Both the position numbers and the translations under genes were made by a program. A DNA stretch of 64,000 nt, taken from positions 83,869-147,868 of the forward strand of contig CAMJTU010000006.1 of NCBI GenBank assembly GCA_946408825.1, read 5' to 3'. The notes below the pieces were generated by a model, which was given only the letters and a program-made list of their open reading frames with translations, ran no database searches and was not told the origin of the DNA. Source of the DNA: an uncultured Planctomycetaceae bacterium. Its GTDB lineage: Bacteria; Planctomycetota; Planctomycetia; Pirellulales; Thermoguttaceae. This document shows positions 43,257-53,316 of this stretch, in pieces (the first letter of the stretch is position 1; the number at the start of each line of letters is the position of its first letter).

Positions 43257-44831
43257 ATGAACGACCGTTTATCTCGACGTCAATTTGTAAAAAATGGGAT
43301 AGGAATGGCAGCATTATCGCTGAGCGCTTTTCCTACCGTGTCTACGGTTACGTACTGTGCGGCGCAGGCGGAAACTCCTAAAAAAGCCTTGCCTCATGCA
43401 ACGTGGGATAAACTTCCAAGATGGCGTGGGTTCAATCTTTGCGAAAAATTCACACTCGGAGGCGCGCAACCTTTCAGAGAAGACGATTTTCGTAATATCA
43501 GCGACCTCGGTTTCAATTTTGTAAGATTGCCGATGGACTACCGAATCTGGACCGACCCTAACAACAAACGGAATCTAAAAGAAAACGCGCTTTCCGAAAT
43601 CGATCAGGCTCTCGAATTTGGTCAGAAGTATGGGGTTCACGTCCAATTCAATTTCCATCGAGCTCCCGGTTATACCGTTAATAATCCTCCAGAAGAACAG
43701 TCCGTTTGGCACGACGAAGAAATCCTCGACGTTTGTCGTTTTCACTGGCAAACATTTGCGAAGCGTTATTGCGGCGTTTCAAGCGACTCCCTAAGCTTCA
43801 ATCTCTTCAATGAGCCGGCAGGTTGTTCTGAGGACGACTATTATCGCGTTGTAAAAACTATTGTAGACGCGATTCGTATCGAGGATTCGGAACGCCTTAT
43901 AATCTGCGATGGAATCAATTGGGGCGGATCCCCATGCCTATCGTTTAAGAATCTTAAGGTTGGGCAAGCAACCCGAGGTTACGCGCCAATGGAAATTTCG
44001 CACTGGGGCGCTAACTGGGTCAATAGCCGCGACTTCCCCACCCCTCAATGGCCAATGTTCAACTTTAACGCTCTTCTTCCATCTCGCCATAAGAGAGAAA
44101 TGCCAGCAGATCTACGCAAACCTCTCGAAATTTCTGGAGATTTTGACGGACTAGAAAAGCTTCGTTTTACCGTCGGAACCGTTTCCTCTGAAGCAGAACT
44201 CGTTGTTCTCCTCGACGGTCAAGAAACGTTTCGAAAAAGATTTAAGTGCGGTCCAGGTAAAGGAGAATGGAAAGAAGCACGCTTCGTCGAAGAGTATGGA
44301 ATCTACGCCAATATTTACGACATGGAATTATCGATTCCTGTGTCCCCGGGTACAAAGAAAGTCGAGATCGCTGTTGTCGAAGGCGATTGGCTGACAATAT
44401 CCAAAATTACTTTTGTTTCGTCCAATGGCGACGAAACGTCGGCGACAGGAGTCGCCGACTGGAATGCGAGCAAACAAACACAATTGCAGTATTTGAACAA
44501 AGATGGACGCAAACATATTGCAGGAGGCGTTGTTCGTGATCGCTCTTGGCTTTTCGAAAACAATGTTAAACCTTGGGTCGACGCTCAAAAATCGGGAATC
44601 GGAGTCATGGTCGGCGAATTTGGAGCGTATAACAAGACGCCCCATAAAATTGTCTTAGACTGGATGGAAGATATGCTTGCCAACTGGCGCGACGCCAACT
44701 GGGGCTGGGCTTTGTGGAATTTCCGTGGAAGTTTTGGCATTGCCGATAGTGAACGAAACGACGTAGAATATGAAGATTGGCGAGGTATGAAACTCGACAG
44801 GAAAATGCTCGCGTTGCTTCAGCGATACTAA
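43257..44831 (+). CDS. Exported glycoside hydrolase family 5 protein with inserted beta-sandwich domain
   Basis: 524 residues. The Tat-like leader is SRRQFVKNGIGMAALSLSAF. GH5 motifs: RGFNLCEKF, FNFVRLPMDYRIW, NFHRAPGYTV, acid/base E186 in SLSFNLFNEPAG and nucleophile E454 in GVMVGEFGAYN. Between them residues about 282-391 (ADLRKPLEISGDFDGLEKLR to DWLTISKITFVSSNG) are a beta-rich module interrupting the barrel, like a carbohydrate-binding insertion. WALWNFRGSFGIADSERND closes the barrel. The likely activity is an endo-beta-glucanase or related glycanase; the specificity is unknown. Confidence 0.88.
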   Translation: MNDRLSRRQFVKNGIGMAALSLSAFPTVSTVTYCAAQAETPKKALPHATWDKLPRWRGFNLCEKFTLGGAQPFREDDFRNISDLGFNFVRLPMDYRIWTDPNNKRNLKENALSEIDQALEFGQKYGVHVQFNFHRAPGYTVNNPPEEQSVWHDEEILDVCRFHWQTFAKRYCGVSSDSLSFNLFNEPAGCSEDDYYRVVKTIVDAIRIEDSERLIICDGINWGGSPCLSFKNLKVGQATRGYAPMEISHWGANWVNSRDFPTPQWPMFNFNALLPSRHKREMPADLRKPLEISGDFDGLEKLRFTVGTVSSEAELVVLLDGQETFRKRFKCGPGKGEWKEARFVEEYGIYANIYDMELSIPVSPGTKKVEIAVVEGDWLTISKITFVSSNGDETSATGVADWNASKQTQLQYLNKDGRKHIAGGVVRDRSWLFENNVKPWVDAQKSGIGVMVGEFGAYNKTPHKIVLDWMEDMLANWRDANWGWALWNFRGSFGIADSERNDVEYEDWRGMKLDRKMLALLQRY

Positions 44832-44901
44832 TCTTCTTAATTTCTGCTAGTGACGCCCTTTTCGTCATATTTTTAACGCTCAACAACGTTCCTCATGTCA
44901 A

Positions 44902-45369
44902 ATGGGTAAATTTCGATTTGAATCCCTTCTCAAAATTCGCGAGGCGACGCGAGATGAAATAAAAAGCGCGTTTCTAGATGTTGAAAACCAACGTCGGAAG
45001 GCGTCTGACGAACTTGCAAAACTTAACCAAGAAATCGTTAACGAACGTGAAATATCGCGTCGCTCTCGTAAAAACGCGGAAATACTCAAAGACGATCTAA
45101 GACTTTCCCAGGAACGGAGGGACAAACTTTCTGTTAAAAGGAAACAGGCGTTGACAATACTCGAATCGCTCGACGAAGAGTTAGAAAAAAAACGCCAAGA
45201 ACTTAACGCTGCAATCAAGGAGGTCAAAATTCTCCAAAATCTAAGAGATAAGACTGAAGAACGAGAAATAGAAGAAGCAAAACGCCTCACCACTAAAGCA
45301 ATCGACGAACTTACCTCTCAGCAAAAAGCCTATGAACTCCACCAAATGGAGGATGAGAAGGAAGAGTGA
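44902..45369 (+). CDS. fliJ: FliJ-like flagellar export chaperone / coiled-coil protein
   Basis: 155 residues, almost entirely coiled coil. The start MGKFRFESLLKIREATRDEI is the FliJ signature; length and heptad pattern fit FliJ (about 145-150 residues), the stalk of the flagellar type III ATPase FliI. No other flagellar gene is in the window, so assignment rests on the N-terminal motif; other short coiled-coil proteins can look similar. It starts 70 bases after the GH5 gene and ends in a strong terminator. Confidence 0.65.
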   Translation: MGKFRFESLLKIREATRDEIKSAFLDVENQRRKASDELAKLNQEIVNEREISRRSRKNAEILKDDLRLSQERRDKLSVKRKQALTILESLDEELEKKRQELNAAIKEVKILQNLRDKTEEREIEEAKRLTTKAIDELTSQQKAYELHQMEDEKEE

Positions 45370-45387
45370 TTTCGAACAAAACCCAAA

Positions 45388-45423
45388 AAACCTCAATCCC
45401 AAATCAGCGGGGATTGAGGTTTC
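45388..45423. terminator. Bidirectional terminator between fliJ and the FHA gene
   Basis: AAACCTCAATCCC (45388-45400) pairs with GGGATTGAGGTTT (45410-45422), flanked by A-rich and T-rich sequence. Confidence 0.9.
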
Positions 45424-45453
45424 TGAAAGACCGTAGTTCCACGACAATCGCTA

Positions 45454-45954
45454 TCAGTCGAACTCAATATCGTCGATTGTCAGATTAGAGTAGTCGACTC
45501 CCTCTCCAGACTCAAGTTCTTCCAGCGTCGCGCCACGCTGTCGTTGAATCTCCCAAGTTTTTGGCATGGACTTGACCTGTTTGGCAACTCCAGCACGTTC
45601 GAGGAGCGATTTCTGAAAAACGTCGTTGTCGAGGTAATCTGGCGGAATTTCTCCCTGGGCGCCGTTCTTTACGGGATCGTAACGAAGGATGAACTCGTGC
45701 TTTCCGAAAGAAACACGAGAATCTGGATCAACTCGATGATCTTGGGTACGGAACCCGTTGACTCGTGTTCCGTTAGTACTTCCCAAATCCTCTGCGTACC
45801 AATACCCGCGAGAAAGAACAAGACGGCAGTGCTTCCCAGAAACGTCGGCAAACCGAAGAACGACGTCGTTCTTTTCGCTTCTTCCGACGACCATTTCAGG
45901 TTTTCGGAGCGGAATGTCGTCCCCGCCTCGGTAAGGTTCTAAAACACCTAACAT
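45454..45954 (-). CDS. FHA-domain protein
   Basis: 166 residues. The FHA domain spans about residues 1-95: MVVGRSEKNDVVL (phosphothreonine-binding Arg/Ser), VSGKHCRLVL and DLGSTNGTRVNG are the full motif set. The C-terminal 70 residues are charged, with no domain. It should bind phosphothreonine peptides made by Hanks-type kinases; one such kinase is encoded at 59237-60106, but no direct link is shown. Confidence 0.9.
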   Translation of the reverse strand: MLGVLEPYRGGDDIPLRKPEMVVGRSEKNDVVLRFADVSGKHCRLVLSRGYWYAEDLGSTNGTRVNGFRTQDHRVDPDSRVSFGKHEFILRYDPVKNGAQGEIPPDYLDNDVFQKSLLERAGVAKQVKSMPKTWEIQRQRGATLEELESGEGVDYSNLTIDDIEFD

Positions 45955-46006
45955 ATATGCTCCTCAATACATGACTTACAGACTTATATCTGCGCGTCAA
46001 GCAAAT

Positions 46007-46219
46007 TCATTCGCCAATTAAGTCGTCGTCTTCAAGAAATACTCGCTTGCCGACTCGACGTTCGCGCGGATTATACCCCCATTCCCAAAAAAGACAAGGA
46101 AAGAATTCGCCGTCTTTGACTCTTCCATTTCCGACATAGAACCCCTTCCCCTCGCCCTTGATAGATTTGAAAAAGCGGGTATCTTTACGTTTGATTATCG
46201 CGACCGACTTGCGTTCCAA
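46007..46219 (-). CDS. Small hypothetical protein
   Basis: 70 residues from a TTG at 46219 (VAIIKRKDTRFFKSIKGEGK, then FYVGNGRVKDGEFF). The composition is protein-like, with aromatic and charged residues in balance. There is no ATG and only weak purine-rich sequence upstream, so the start, and even the gene, are uncertain. It lies 52 bases upstream of the FHA gene on the same strand and could be co-transcribed. Confidence 0.35.
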   Translation of the reverse strand: MERKSVAIIKRKDTRFFKSIKGEGKGFYVGNGRVKDGEFFPCLFWEWGYNPRERRVGKRVFLEDDDLIGE

Positions 46220-46379
46220 AGTTTGTGACGTTGTCTCAAACTTTACGGAAAATCTTCTCCCACTTGAGAACGCGTGACGTCCTTTTCAACATATTTGTTT
46301 GAATGACCGTCTAACGTCCAGAAAATCAGTCGAAAATCGCCGACAACTTATTGAGTATTAAATAATTAAGGAGCGTATT

Positions 46380-48188
46380 GTGTCTCAGAAAGATCAGAAA
46401 AAAATGGAAACTGCCAGTCAAGAAGGCGCAAGAATGCTTGACGGTGCGAATATTATTGTCCAAACGCTGATCAACTGTGGCGTTAAATACGTATTTGGCT
46501 ATCCAGGCGGCGTGACTATTCCACTTCACCAGGCTTTTACTCATTATCGCGATAAAATCCGCGTCATACTTCCTCGACACGAACAGGCCTGTGGGTTTGC
46601 CGCACAAGGATATGCGCGTGTCACTGGAGAGGTCGGCGTTTGCACTACGACAAGCGGTCCAGGCGCCACAAATATCATCACGGCAATCGCCGACGCTAAA
46701 CTCGACAGCATACCCATTGTTGTTATTACTGGTCAAGTCGGCAGAGGATCTATCGGCGACGACGCGTTCCAAGAGACGCCTATTACCGAAGTTTGTCGCT
46801 GTATAACGAAGCATCATTATCTTGTAGACGATACGAAAGAACTCGCTCGCATCGTTAAAGAAGCAATCTATGTTGCAAAATCGGGACGCCCTGGTCCAGT
46901 CCTGATAGACGTGCCTAAAGACGTTTTAGTCGGACAATGCTACCCTGATTTTTCCCAAAGCTTTAACCTTCCGGGCTATCGTCCGGAATCTCCAAGAATT
47001 GACGAGACGCTTATTGAGGAAATTGTCGAAAAGCTCAATAACGCGAAAAAACCTGTTATCATCTCTGGCGGCGGCGTAAGTCTTTCAAATACGACAGACT
47101 TACTCATTAAAATTGTCGAAAAAACAGGCGTTCCTGTTTGTACGACCATGCCAGGGCTTGCGAGTTTTCCGCGTGACGATGAACACTGCCTAGGCATGGT
47201 TGGGATGCATGGGACATACTGTGCCAATAAAGCCGTGCGCGAATGTGATTTGCTCTTTGTTTTTGGCGCGCGTTTCAGCGATCGAGTCGCTGCCGTTCCC
47301 TCACATTTCGCCCCCAGAGCGCATATCGTTCACTTCGACGTCGATCCTTCTGAGTTCAACAAGGTCAAGACGGTACAGACTTCTGTTTGCGGCGATCTCA
47401 GGGATTCGATGAGCGCCTTGATCAAAGGGCTTGAGAAAAACTACCATAAGGCGGATATTTCCTCATGGCGCGAGACGCTCAAGGATTATGAAAAAGAGCA
47501 TCCTATTCGATATACGCGATCTAAGGTTGAAGACGACGAGGATATGCCCATCGCCCAAGAATCGATAGAGATACTCTCAAAAGAAACCCAGGGAAAGGAC
47601 GTTATAATTACGACGGGAGTTGGTCAGCATCAACTGTGGACGACGCTTTTCTATCACTTTAACAGACCTAGGACGTGGTTGTCTAGTTGCGGGCTCGGGA
47701 CGATGGGGTTCGGTCTTCCTTCTGCCATGGGAGCTAAAATCGCCCGACCGGACGCGAATGTTATTGCGATCGAAGGCGACGGAAGTCTTCAGATGAACAT
47801 TCAGGAATTGGCGACCTGCGTGACAGAACATATTCCAGTTAAGCTCTTGCTTGTTAATAATCAGCACCTAGGCAACGTCGTCCAGTGGGAAGATATGTTT
47901 TTCAAACGGAATCATGCGAATACATATCTTGGCGATATCAACGATAAGGAAAACTTTAGTCAGGGCGACGGATACCATCTGAAGCGCTATCCAGATTATG
48001 TTATGATTGCCAAGGCCTACGGATGGGACGCTATTGCTGTTGAAAAACGCTCTGAATATCCTGCCGCGCTTAAAGCGATGCTTGAGAGTAAAGGCCCCTT
48101 CATGATTGATTTACGCATTCCATATTGTCAAAAGGTTCTCCCCATGATTCCCCCCGGCGGAACCCTCGATAGCGCGTTCTTTGCGTAA
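46380..48188 (+). CDS. ilvB: Acetolactate synthase large subunit
   Basis: 602 residues with the three ThDP-enzyme domains. GYPGGVTIPLHQAF, LPRHEQACGFAAQGYARVTG (catalytic Glu), TTTSGPGATNIITAIADAKL and GQVGRGSIGDDAFQE form the PYR domain. IISGGGVSLSN and GARFSDRVA lie in the FAD-binding middle domain. GLGTMGFGLPSAMGAK and the ThDP motif EGDGSLQMNIQEL with NNQHLGNVVQWE complete it. First step of branched-chain amino acid synthesis. The start is GTG at 46380 with AAGGAG six bases upstream. No ilvH regulatory-subunit gene follows; a terminator lies 23 bases after the stop. Confidence 0.92.
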   Translation: MSQKDQKKMETASQEGARMLDGANIIVQTLINCGVKYVFGYPGGVTIPLHQAFTHYRDKIRVILPRHEQACGFAAQGYARVTGEVGVCTTTSGPGATNIITAIADAKLDSIPIVVITGQVGRGSIGDDAFQETPITEVCRCITKHHYLVDDTKELARIVKEAIYVAKSGRPGPVLIDVPKDVLVGQCYPDFSQSFNLPGYRPESPRIDETLIEEIVEKLNNAKKPVIISGGGVSLSNTTDLLIKIVEKTGVPVCTTMPGLASFPRDDEHCLGMVGMHGTYCANKAVRECDLLFVFGARFSDRVAAVPSHFAPRAHIVHFDVDPSEFNKVKTVQTSVCGDLRDSMSALIKGLEKNYHKADISSWRETLKDYEKEHPIRYTRSKVEDDEDMPIAQESIEILSKETQGKDVIITTGVGQHQLWTTLFYHFNRPRTWLSSCGLGTMGFGLPSAMGAKIARPDANVIAIEGDGSLQMNIQELATCVTEHIPVKLLLVNNQHLGNVVQWEDMFFKRNHANTYLGDINDKENFSQGDGYHLKRYPDYVMIAKAYGWDAIAVEKRSEYPAALKAMLESKGPFMIDLRIPYCQKVLPMIPPGGTLDSAFFA

Positions 48189-48210
48189 CATCAGCTCATC
48201 AAAGAAAAAC

Positions 48211-48260
48211 AAACCGCCGAATGGAAAACCAAGAGAATTCCATTCGGCGGTTGTGTTTTT
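48211..48260. terminator. Bidirectional terminator between ilvB and trpA
   Basis: ACCGCCGAATGGAA pairs perfectly with TTCCATTCGGCGGT, with a 10-base loop, a T-rich right flank and an A-rich left flank. It ends ilvB and, in reverse, the trp operon. Confidence 0.93.
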
Positions 48261-48275
48261 GAGAATAAACAACAC

Positions 48276-49055
48276 TCACTTAAGAGAGGCTATCGCTTCC
48301 TTCATTTCTCTGACATATTCGGCGACAAACGCAGGACTCTCCTTTCCATGTTCCGCTATAATCTTCATAATAGCCGAACCTACAATTACGCCGTCCGAGT
48401 ACCGCGCCATCTGTATCGCCTGATCGGGTCGAGAGACGCCAAAACCGATCGCAAAAGGGACCTTGGAATGTTCACGAACAACTTTCGTGATAGAGGGAAT
48501 GTCTGTTTTTATCTCGTTACGAACGCCTGTGACGCCGAGGCTCGAAACAACATAAAGAAATCCCTTGGCCTCGTTGGCAATCGTAACAAGACGGTTCTCA
48601 GACGTTGGCGCAACAAGGGAAATGAAATCAACTCCATAACGATCGCATGTCGGAGCAAAATCTTCCTTCTCCTCAAACGGGACGTCAGGGAGAATAATTC
48701 CGTCTATTCCTATCTCGGCGCACTTTTTAACAAAACGTTCCGTTCCATAGGAAAAAACAACATTTGCATACGTCATGAAAACGAAAGGAATCGTCACGTC
48801 CTTGCGCAGGTCGGCGACAAGATCAAAGATTCTGTCAGTCGTCGCTCCGCCAGTCAGCGCGCGCATGCTCGCTTCCTGAATAACAGGCCCTTCCGCCATA
48901 GGATCGGAAAAAGGAATTCCCAATTCGATAAGATCTGCGCCGCTTCGCGCTACGGCGCGAACGATTTCAGCGGTTGATTCAAGATCTGGATCGCCGCAAG
49001 TAATGAAAGGAATAAACGCCTTTCCATTTTCAAACGCTTTATAGATATTACTCAT
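48276..49055 (-). CDS. trpA: Tryptophan synthase alpha chain
   Basis: 259 residues. [20 protein letters not shown] carries the catalytic Glu/Asp region and phosphate-site motifs, with [24 protein letters not shown] and [14 protein letters not shown]. Cleaves indole-3-glycerol phosphate to indole and glyceraldehyde-3-phosphate. Overlaps the end of trpB by eight bases; last gene of the operon, followed by the terminator at 48211. Confidence 0.95.
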   Translation of the reverse strand: MSNIYKAFENGKAFIPFITCGDPDLESTAEIVRAVARSGADLIELGIPFSDPMAEGPVIQEASMRALTGGATTDRIFDLVADLRKDVTIPFVFMTYANVVFSYGTERFVKKCAEIGIDGIILPDVPFEEKEDFAPTCDRYGVDFISLVAPTSENRLVTIANEAKGFLYVVSSLGVTGVRNEIKTDIPSITKVVREHSKVPFAIGFGVSRPDQAIQMARYSDGVIVGSAIMKIIAEHGKESPAFVAEYVREMKEAIASLK

Positions 49056-50232
49056 CGATCTGCTCTCCCTTATACCGCGCGATCGCCGCGCAATCTTTAT
49101 CGCCTCGTCCAGAAATCGTTACGACAATAATCTTATCTCGTTCCAGCTCCGGCGCGAGTTTCATTGCATAGGCAACTGCATGAGCCGATTCAATCGCGGG
49201 AATTATACCTTCGGTTCGAGAAAGAAATTCAAACGCCTCAACCGCCTCGTCGTCTGTAACTGGAACATATCGGGCACGACCTATGTCATGTAAGTGTGAA
49301 TGTTCGGGTCCAACTCCGGGATAATCCAAACCAGCCGAAATGGAATAAACAGGAGCAATCTGACCATATTCGTCTTGGCAGAAATACGATTTCATTCCAT
49401 GAAAAATACCGACGCGACCAGTCGTAATTGTCGCGGCTGTTTCAAAAGTATGGATATCTCGGCCTCCAGCCTCACATCCTATGAGCGCTACGTCTTTATC
49501 GTTGATAAAATGGTAGAAGGAACCAATTGCGTTCGAGCCGCCGCCGACGCACGCAATAACGGCGTCTGGAAGTCTTCCTTCCCTTTCAAGAATTTGCGTC
49601 TTAATCTCACGCGAGATTACCGACTGAAAATCGCGAACGATCATAGGAAAAGGATGAGGTCCCACGCTAGAGCCAAGACAGTAATGGGTGTCGGAAATAC
49701 GGTTTGACCATTCGCGCATCGCTTCAGAAACAGCGTCCTTAAGCGTCGCAGTTCCTGATTTTACTGCGACAACTTTGGAGCCTAATAGTTTCATACGATA
49801 GACGTTGAGGGCTTGGCGCCTAGTGTCTTCTTCACCCATAAAGACCACGCACTCCATCCCAAAAAGCGCAGCGGCTGTCGCAGTTGCAACGCCGTGTTGA
49901 CCGGCGCCTGTTTCTGCAATCAATCTGACTTTACCCATCTTCTTGGCGAGAAGGGCCTGACCAAGCACGTTATTAATCTTGTGAGCGCCTGTATGGTTAA
50001 GATCTTCACGTTTAAGGTAAATCTTTGCGCCGCCAAGAATTTTGGTCATTCTTTCGGCAAAATAAAGGCGCGAAGGACGGCCAGCGTAATCGTTCAAAAG
50101 AGATTCGAGCTCTTTATTAAAAGTCTCGTCCGATTTGTAACGATTGTAAGCCGTTTCAAGTTCAATCATAGCGTTCATCAAAGTTTCAGGAACATATTGC
50201 CCGCCATGAACGCCAAATCGTCCTCGTGACAT
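49048..50232 (-). CDS. trpB: Tryptophan synthase beta chain
   Basis: 394 residues of TrpB1 type. [20 protein letters not shown], the PLP lysine K85 in [43 protein letters not shown] and GRGDKD are all present. Condenses indole with serine. It follows trpF by a 60-base gap, the only real gap inside the operon. Confidence 0.96.
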   Translation of the reverse strand: MSRGRFGVHGGQYVPETLMNAMIELETAYNRYKSDETFNKELESLLNDYAGRPSRLYFAERMTKILGGAKIYLKREDLNHTGAHKINNVLGQALLAKKMGKVRLIAETGAGQHGVATATAAALFGMECVVFMGEEDTRRQALNVYRMKLLGSKVVAVKSGTATLKDAVSEAMREWSNRISDTHYCLGSSVGPHPFPMIVRDFQSVISREIKTQILEREGRLPDAVIACVGGGSNAIGSFYHFINDKDVALIGCEAGGRDIHTFETAATITTGRVGIFHGMKSYFCQDEYGQIAPVYSISAGLDYPGVGPEHSHLHDIGRARYVPVTDDEAVEAFEFLSRTEGIIPAIESAHAVAYAMKLAPELERDKIIVVTISGRGDKDCAAIARYKGEQIDE

Positions 50233-50292
50233 AATATAACCTCTTGCTTTATCAAGAAAAACTATATGAATAATGCCAATGATTTTAACCTG

Positions 50293-50907
50293 CTAGATCA
50301 GTCTTTTATGATTCCTGACCCGAAAGACGATCTCGCGGATTTTATCAAAATCTTTAATTCCTCCTGACTCGACGCCGGAACTAACGTCAACTGCAAATGG
50401 ATTCAATAATTCAATCGCTTGAGTTATGTTATCTGCATTAAGTCCGCCGGCGAGGAAAAAAGGGCGTGAAAAACTTTGAACGACGGTCCAATTAAATGTT
50501 TTTCCCGTACCGCCGACGCCATGATCCAGCAAAACAAAATCAGCGAGCGAATCCTCCGCTCTTTTTAGATCGTCTGAAGAGGTCACGCTAAACGCTTGAA
50601 TAAGCGGAACGTCAACGTAACTTCTTAACGTATCCAAATAAACGTTGTCCTCACCGCCGTGAAGTTGAACAAAGTTAATCGTCTGACGTTCAACCAACGT
50701 AACCACCGTGTCCAAAGGCGAGTCGACAAAAACGCCGACGGAGGGAATATCCAACCTGAGGCTTGCTCTAAGCGCAGCAGCACGCTCGGGAGAAACATAC
50801 CGTCTACTTCTAGAAGTAAAAACAAATCCCGCGTAATCTGGACGCAGTATATTGACATAATCAACGTCCTCGTCACGAGTAAGACCACAAATCTTTATTT
50901 TTGTCAT
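50293..50907 (-). CDS. trpF: Phosphoribosylanthranilate isomerase
   Basis: 204 residues. KIKICGLTRDEDVDY (catalytic Cys), PDYAGFVFTSRSRRYVSPE, VGVFVDSP, VQLHGGED, LLDHGVGGTGKTF and FFLAGGLNADNITQAI define TrpF. Its start overlaps the end of trpC by four bases (ATGA-type overlap), implying translational coupling. Confidence 0.94.
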   Translation of the reverse strand: MTKIKICGLTRDEDVDYVNILRPDYAGFVFTSRSRRYVSPERAAALRASLRLDIPSVGVFVDSPLDTVVTLVERQTINFVQLHGGEDNVYLDTLRSYVDVPLIQAFSVTSSDDLKRAEDSLADFVLLDHGVGGTGKTFNWTVVQSFSRPFFLAGGLNADNITQAIELLNPFAVDVSSGVESGGIKDFDKIREIVFRVRNHKRLI

Positions 50908-51698
50908 CTTGCGAGACCTCTAAGATTTCTTAGCGCCTGTCGTTTGTCGTCGGCTCGCATGAGCGCCTCGCCGACAAGAACCGCGTCTACGCCTATTCTC
51001 CGACATTTTTCTACATCGTCTGGAGATTTAATGCCGCTTTCAGCGACAAAAAGGGCTTTGGTTCCAACAAGGTCGCGCAATTTAAGAGAAACGTCCATAT
51101 CGACGGAAAAATCTCTAAGGTTGCGATTATTCACGCCAATCATACGGGCGCCCAGTTTTAAAGCGGTCTTAATATCGTGTTCGTTACGCGTTTCGACTAA
51201 CGCGCTGAGTCCTAACTCGTCGCTAAGCCTGAGGAAATATTCAAGCTGTTTATCGTCGAGTATGTCGCAAATGAGTAGAACAGCGGACGCGCCTAAAAGC
51301 TTCGCTTGGTAAATCATGTATTCGTCGACAGTAAAATCCTTCCTTAAACAAGGAATCGCCGACGCCTTTGCAATTTCTGCAAGATATTGATCCGATCCCA
51401 GAAAACGCGTTGGTTCAGTCAAGACGCTAATACAATCAGCTCCGGCAAGTTCATAATCCTTCGCAATCTTCAGATATGGAAAATCAGCGGCAATTATCCC
51501 CTTCGAAGGCGACGCCTTCTTACACTCGCAGATGAAAGAAACATCCGGTTTCATCAACGCTTTTTCAAAGGCAAAATCTCCGAGAGGGCTAACAACAGAA
51601 GAAACGGCTCTTTTAAGCGCGTCGAGCGGAAGCGTCATTTTTTGAGACGCAACGCGTGCGCAAGACGAGGCGGCTAAAGTATCGAGGATTGAAGTCAT
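50904..51698 (-). CDS. trpC: Indole-3-glycerol phosphate synthase
   Basis: 264 residues. [79 protein letters not shown] and [12 protein letters not shown] are the full TrpC motif set. Four-base overlaps with trpD upstream and trpF downstream. Confidence 0.95.
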   Translation of the reverse strand: MTSILDTLAASSCARVASQKMTLPLDALKRAVSSVVSPLGDFAFEKALMKPDVSFICECKKASPSKGIIAADFPYLKIAKDYELAGADCISVLTEPTRFLGSDQYLAEIAKASAIPCLRKDFTVDEYMIYQAKLLGASAVLLICDILDDKQLEYFLRLSDELGLSALVETRNEHDIKTALKLGARMIGVNNRNLRDFSVDMDVSLKLRDLVGTKALFVAESGIKSPDDVEKCRRIGVDAVLVGEALMRADDKRQALRNLRGLAR

Positions 51699-52741
51699 TC
51701 TGTCGTTCTCCGTTTGTTAGAGGCGACGACAAAATGTTCCATTGTTTCCAACGCTTTTCCAGAATCGATGAGACTCGCGGCACATTCGACGCCTTCTTTA
51801 ATCGATTGAACTTTTCCTCCAATATAAAGAGCCGCGCCTGCATTAAGCAAAACAGCGTCGCGTTTTGCGCCTTTCTCGCCTCCTAGAACCCGACGAGTGA
51901 TGACGGCGTTCTCCGTAGCGTCGCCACCTAGAAGATCTGAACGTTGACTCCGTTTCATTCCAAACTGTTCAGGTTCGATAACAAAAGAACGAAGCCAGTC
52001 GCCAGAAAACTCGCAAATCGAAGTCGGAGCGCTCAAAGAAATTTCGTCAAGACAATCCTGACCATAAACAACCATACCACGTTTAACGCCGAGTTTACCA
52101 AGGACTTTCGCTAGAGGTTCAAGGAGTGAAGGCGAATAAACGCCCATAAGTTGGCGGGCTGGACGCGCTGGATTCGTCAGCGGACCAAGGATATTAAAAA
52201 CTGTTCGAATCCCTAATTCTCTGCGCGTTGCGGCGACAAACTTCATGGAGACATGGTATTTTTGCGCAAAGAAAAAGCAAAAACCAACTTCGTTAAGAAG
52301 TTCGACACACTGTTCTGGCTCGATAGAAATGTTGGCGCCCAACGCTTCAAGACAATCAGCGGCGCCACACTTGGACGAGGCGGCGCGATTGCCGTGTTTA
52401 GCAACTTTGACGCCGCCAGAAGCGACGACGAACGCTGAAGTTGTAGAAATATTAAAGCTATGCGATTTATCTCCGCCTGTGCCTACAATTTCCAACACGT
52501 CAAGATCATGTTTGACCTCGAGGGCGTGCTCTCGCATCGCCTCAGCGCACCCAAGAATCTCGTCTAACGTTTCAGAGTCGGCATTTTTCGTCGACAGCGC
52601 GGCCAGGAAAGCGGCGTTTTGTGTCGGGGACGTCTCGCCGTTCATTATTTCATTCATGGAAGCATAGGCTTCGTCGTATGATAAGTTTTCTTTCTGAACG
52701 ACTTTAAAGATTGCTTCTCGTATCATTTTATTTCCTCGCAA
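51695..52741 (-). CDS. trpD: Anthranilate phosphoribosyltransferase
   Basis: 348 residues. [20 protein letters not shown] (PRPP site), [36 protein letters not shown] and [14 protein letters not shown] are diagnostic. The start overlaps trpG by 19 bases. TrpD is separate from TrpG here, unlike fused forms. Confidence 0.95.
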   Translation of the reverse strand: MRGNKMIREAIFKVVQKENLSYDEAYASMNEIMNGETSPTQNAAFLAALSTKNADSETLDEILGCAEAMREHALEVKHDLDVLEIVGTGGDKSHSFNISTTSAFVVASGGVKVAKHGNRAASSKCGAADCLEALGANISIEPEQCVELLNEVGFCFFFAQKYHVSMKFVAATRRELGIRTVFNILGPLTNPARPARQLMGVYSPSLLEPLAKVLGKLGVKRGMVVYGQDCLDEISLSAPTSICEFSGDWLRSFVIEPEQFGMKRSQRSDLLGGDATENAVITRRVLGGEKGAKRDAVLLNAGAALYIGGKVQSIKEGVECAASLIDSGKALETMEHFVVASNKRRTTE

Positions 52742-53316
52742 TCAAGTTCGACAAAGTTGCGGAGGATCGTACGTCCTCTAGGAGTCAAGATCGACTCGGG
52801 ATGAAACTGAAGTCCGAAAACGGCGTTGGTTTGATGTTGCACTGCCATAATCTCATTCCGATCAACCGTTAAAGCGACAACCTTTAGACAATCAGCCATC
52901 GTTTCGCTATCAGCGGCAAGAGAATGGTAACGCGCCACAAGGTCTTCCTCTGGCAAATCTTTAAAAAGAGGACAATTTTTATCAAACCTGACGAGAGACT
53001 GTTTACCATGCATAATTCGTTCAGCATGGACAACCTTTGTTCCAAATGCCGTGCAGATGGCTTGATGGCCTAGGCAGACGCCTAAAATCGGAAATTGTTC
53101 GCCTAGACGTTGAATAACTTCGATCGAAATTCCCGCGTCCTCAGGACGTCCAGGTCCCGGAGAAATCACAATATGAGACGGATCAAGACTCGCTATTTCT
53201 GCAACAGATAATTCGTCGTTGCGAACGACTCTCACTTCGGGATTAAGCTCGCCAATAAGCTGAAAAAGGTTATAGGAAAAGCTGTCATAATTGTCAATCA
53301 ATAAGATCATTGTCAA
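52723..53316 (-). CDS. trpG: Anthranilate synthase, glutamine amidotransferase component
   Basis: 197 residues. [26 protein letters not shown], nucleophile C81 in [11 protein letters not shown] and [11 protein letters not shown] (catalytic His/Glu) are the class I amidotransferase set. It overlaps the end of trpE by about 23 bases. Supplies ammonia to TrpE; may also serve PabB, since no separate pabA is seen. Confidence 0.95.
   Translation of the reverse strand: MTMILLIDNYDSFSYNLFQLIGELNPEVRVVRNDELSVAEIASLDPSHIVISPGPGRPEDAGISIEVIQRLGEQFPILGVCLGHQAICTAFGTKVVHAERIMHGKQSLVRFDKNCPLFKDLPEEDLVARYHSLAADSETMADCLKVVALTVDRNEIMAVQHQTNAVFGLQFHPESILTPRGRTILRNFVELDCEEIK

Noticed and set aside
50659..51312. 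A 217-residue plus-strand frame over trpF and trpC
   Set aside because: Spans two overlapping, well-identified trp genes on the other strand; Ser/Arg/Thr-rich with no motifs.
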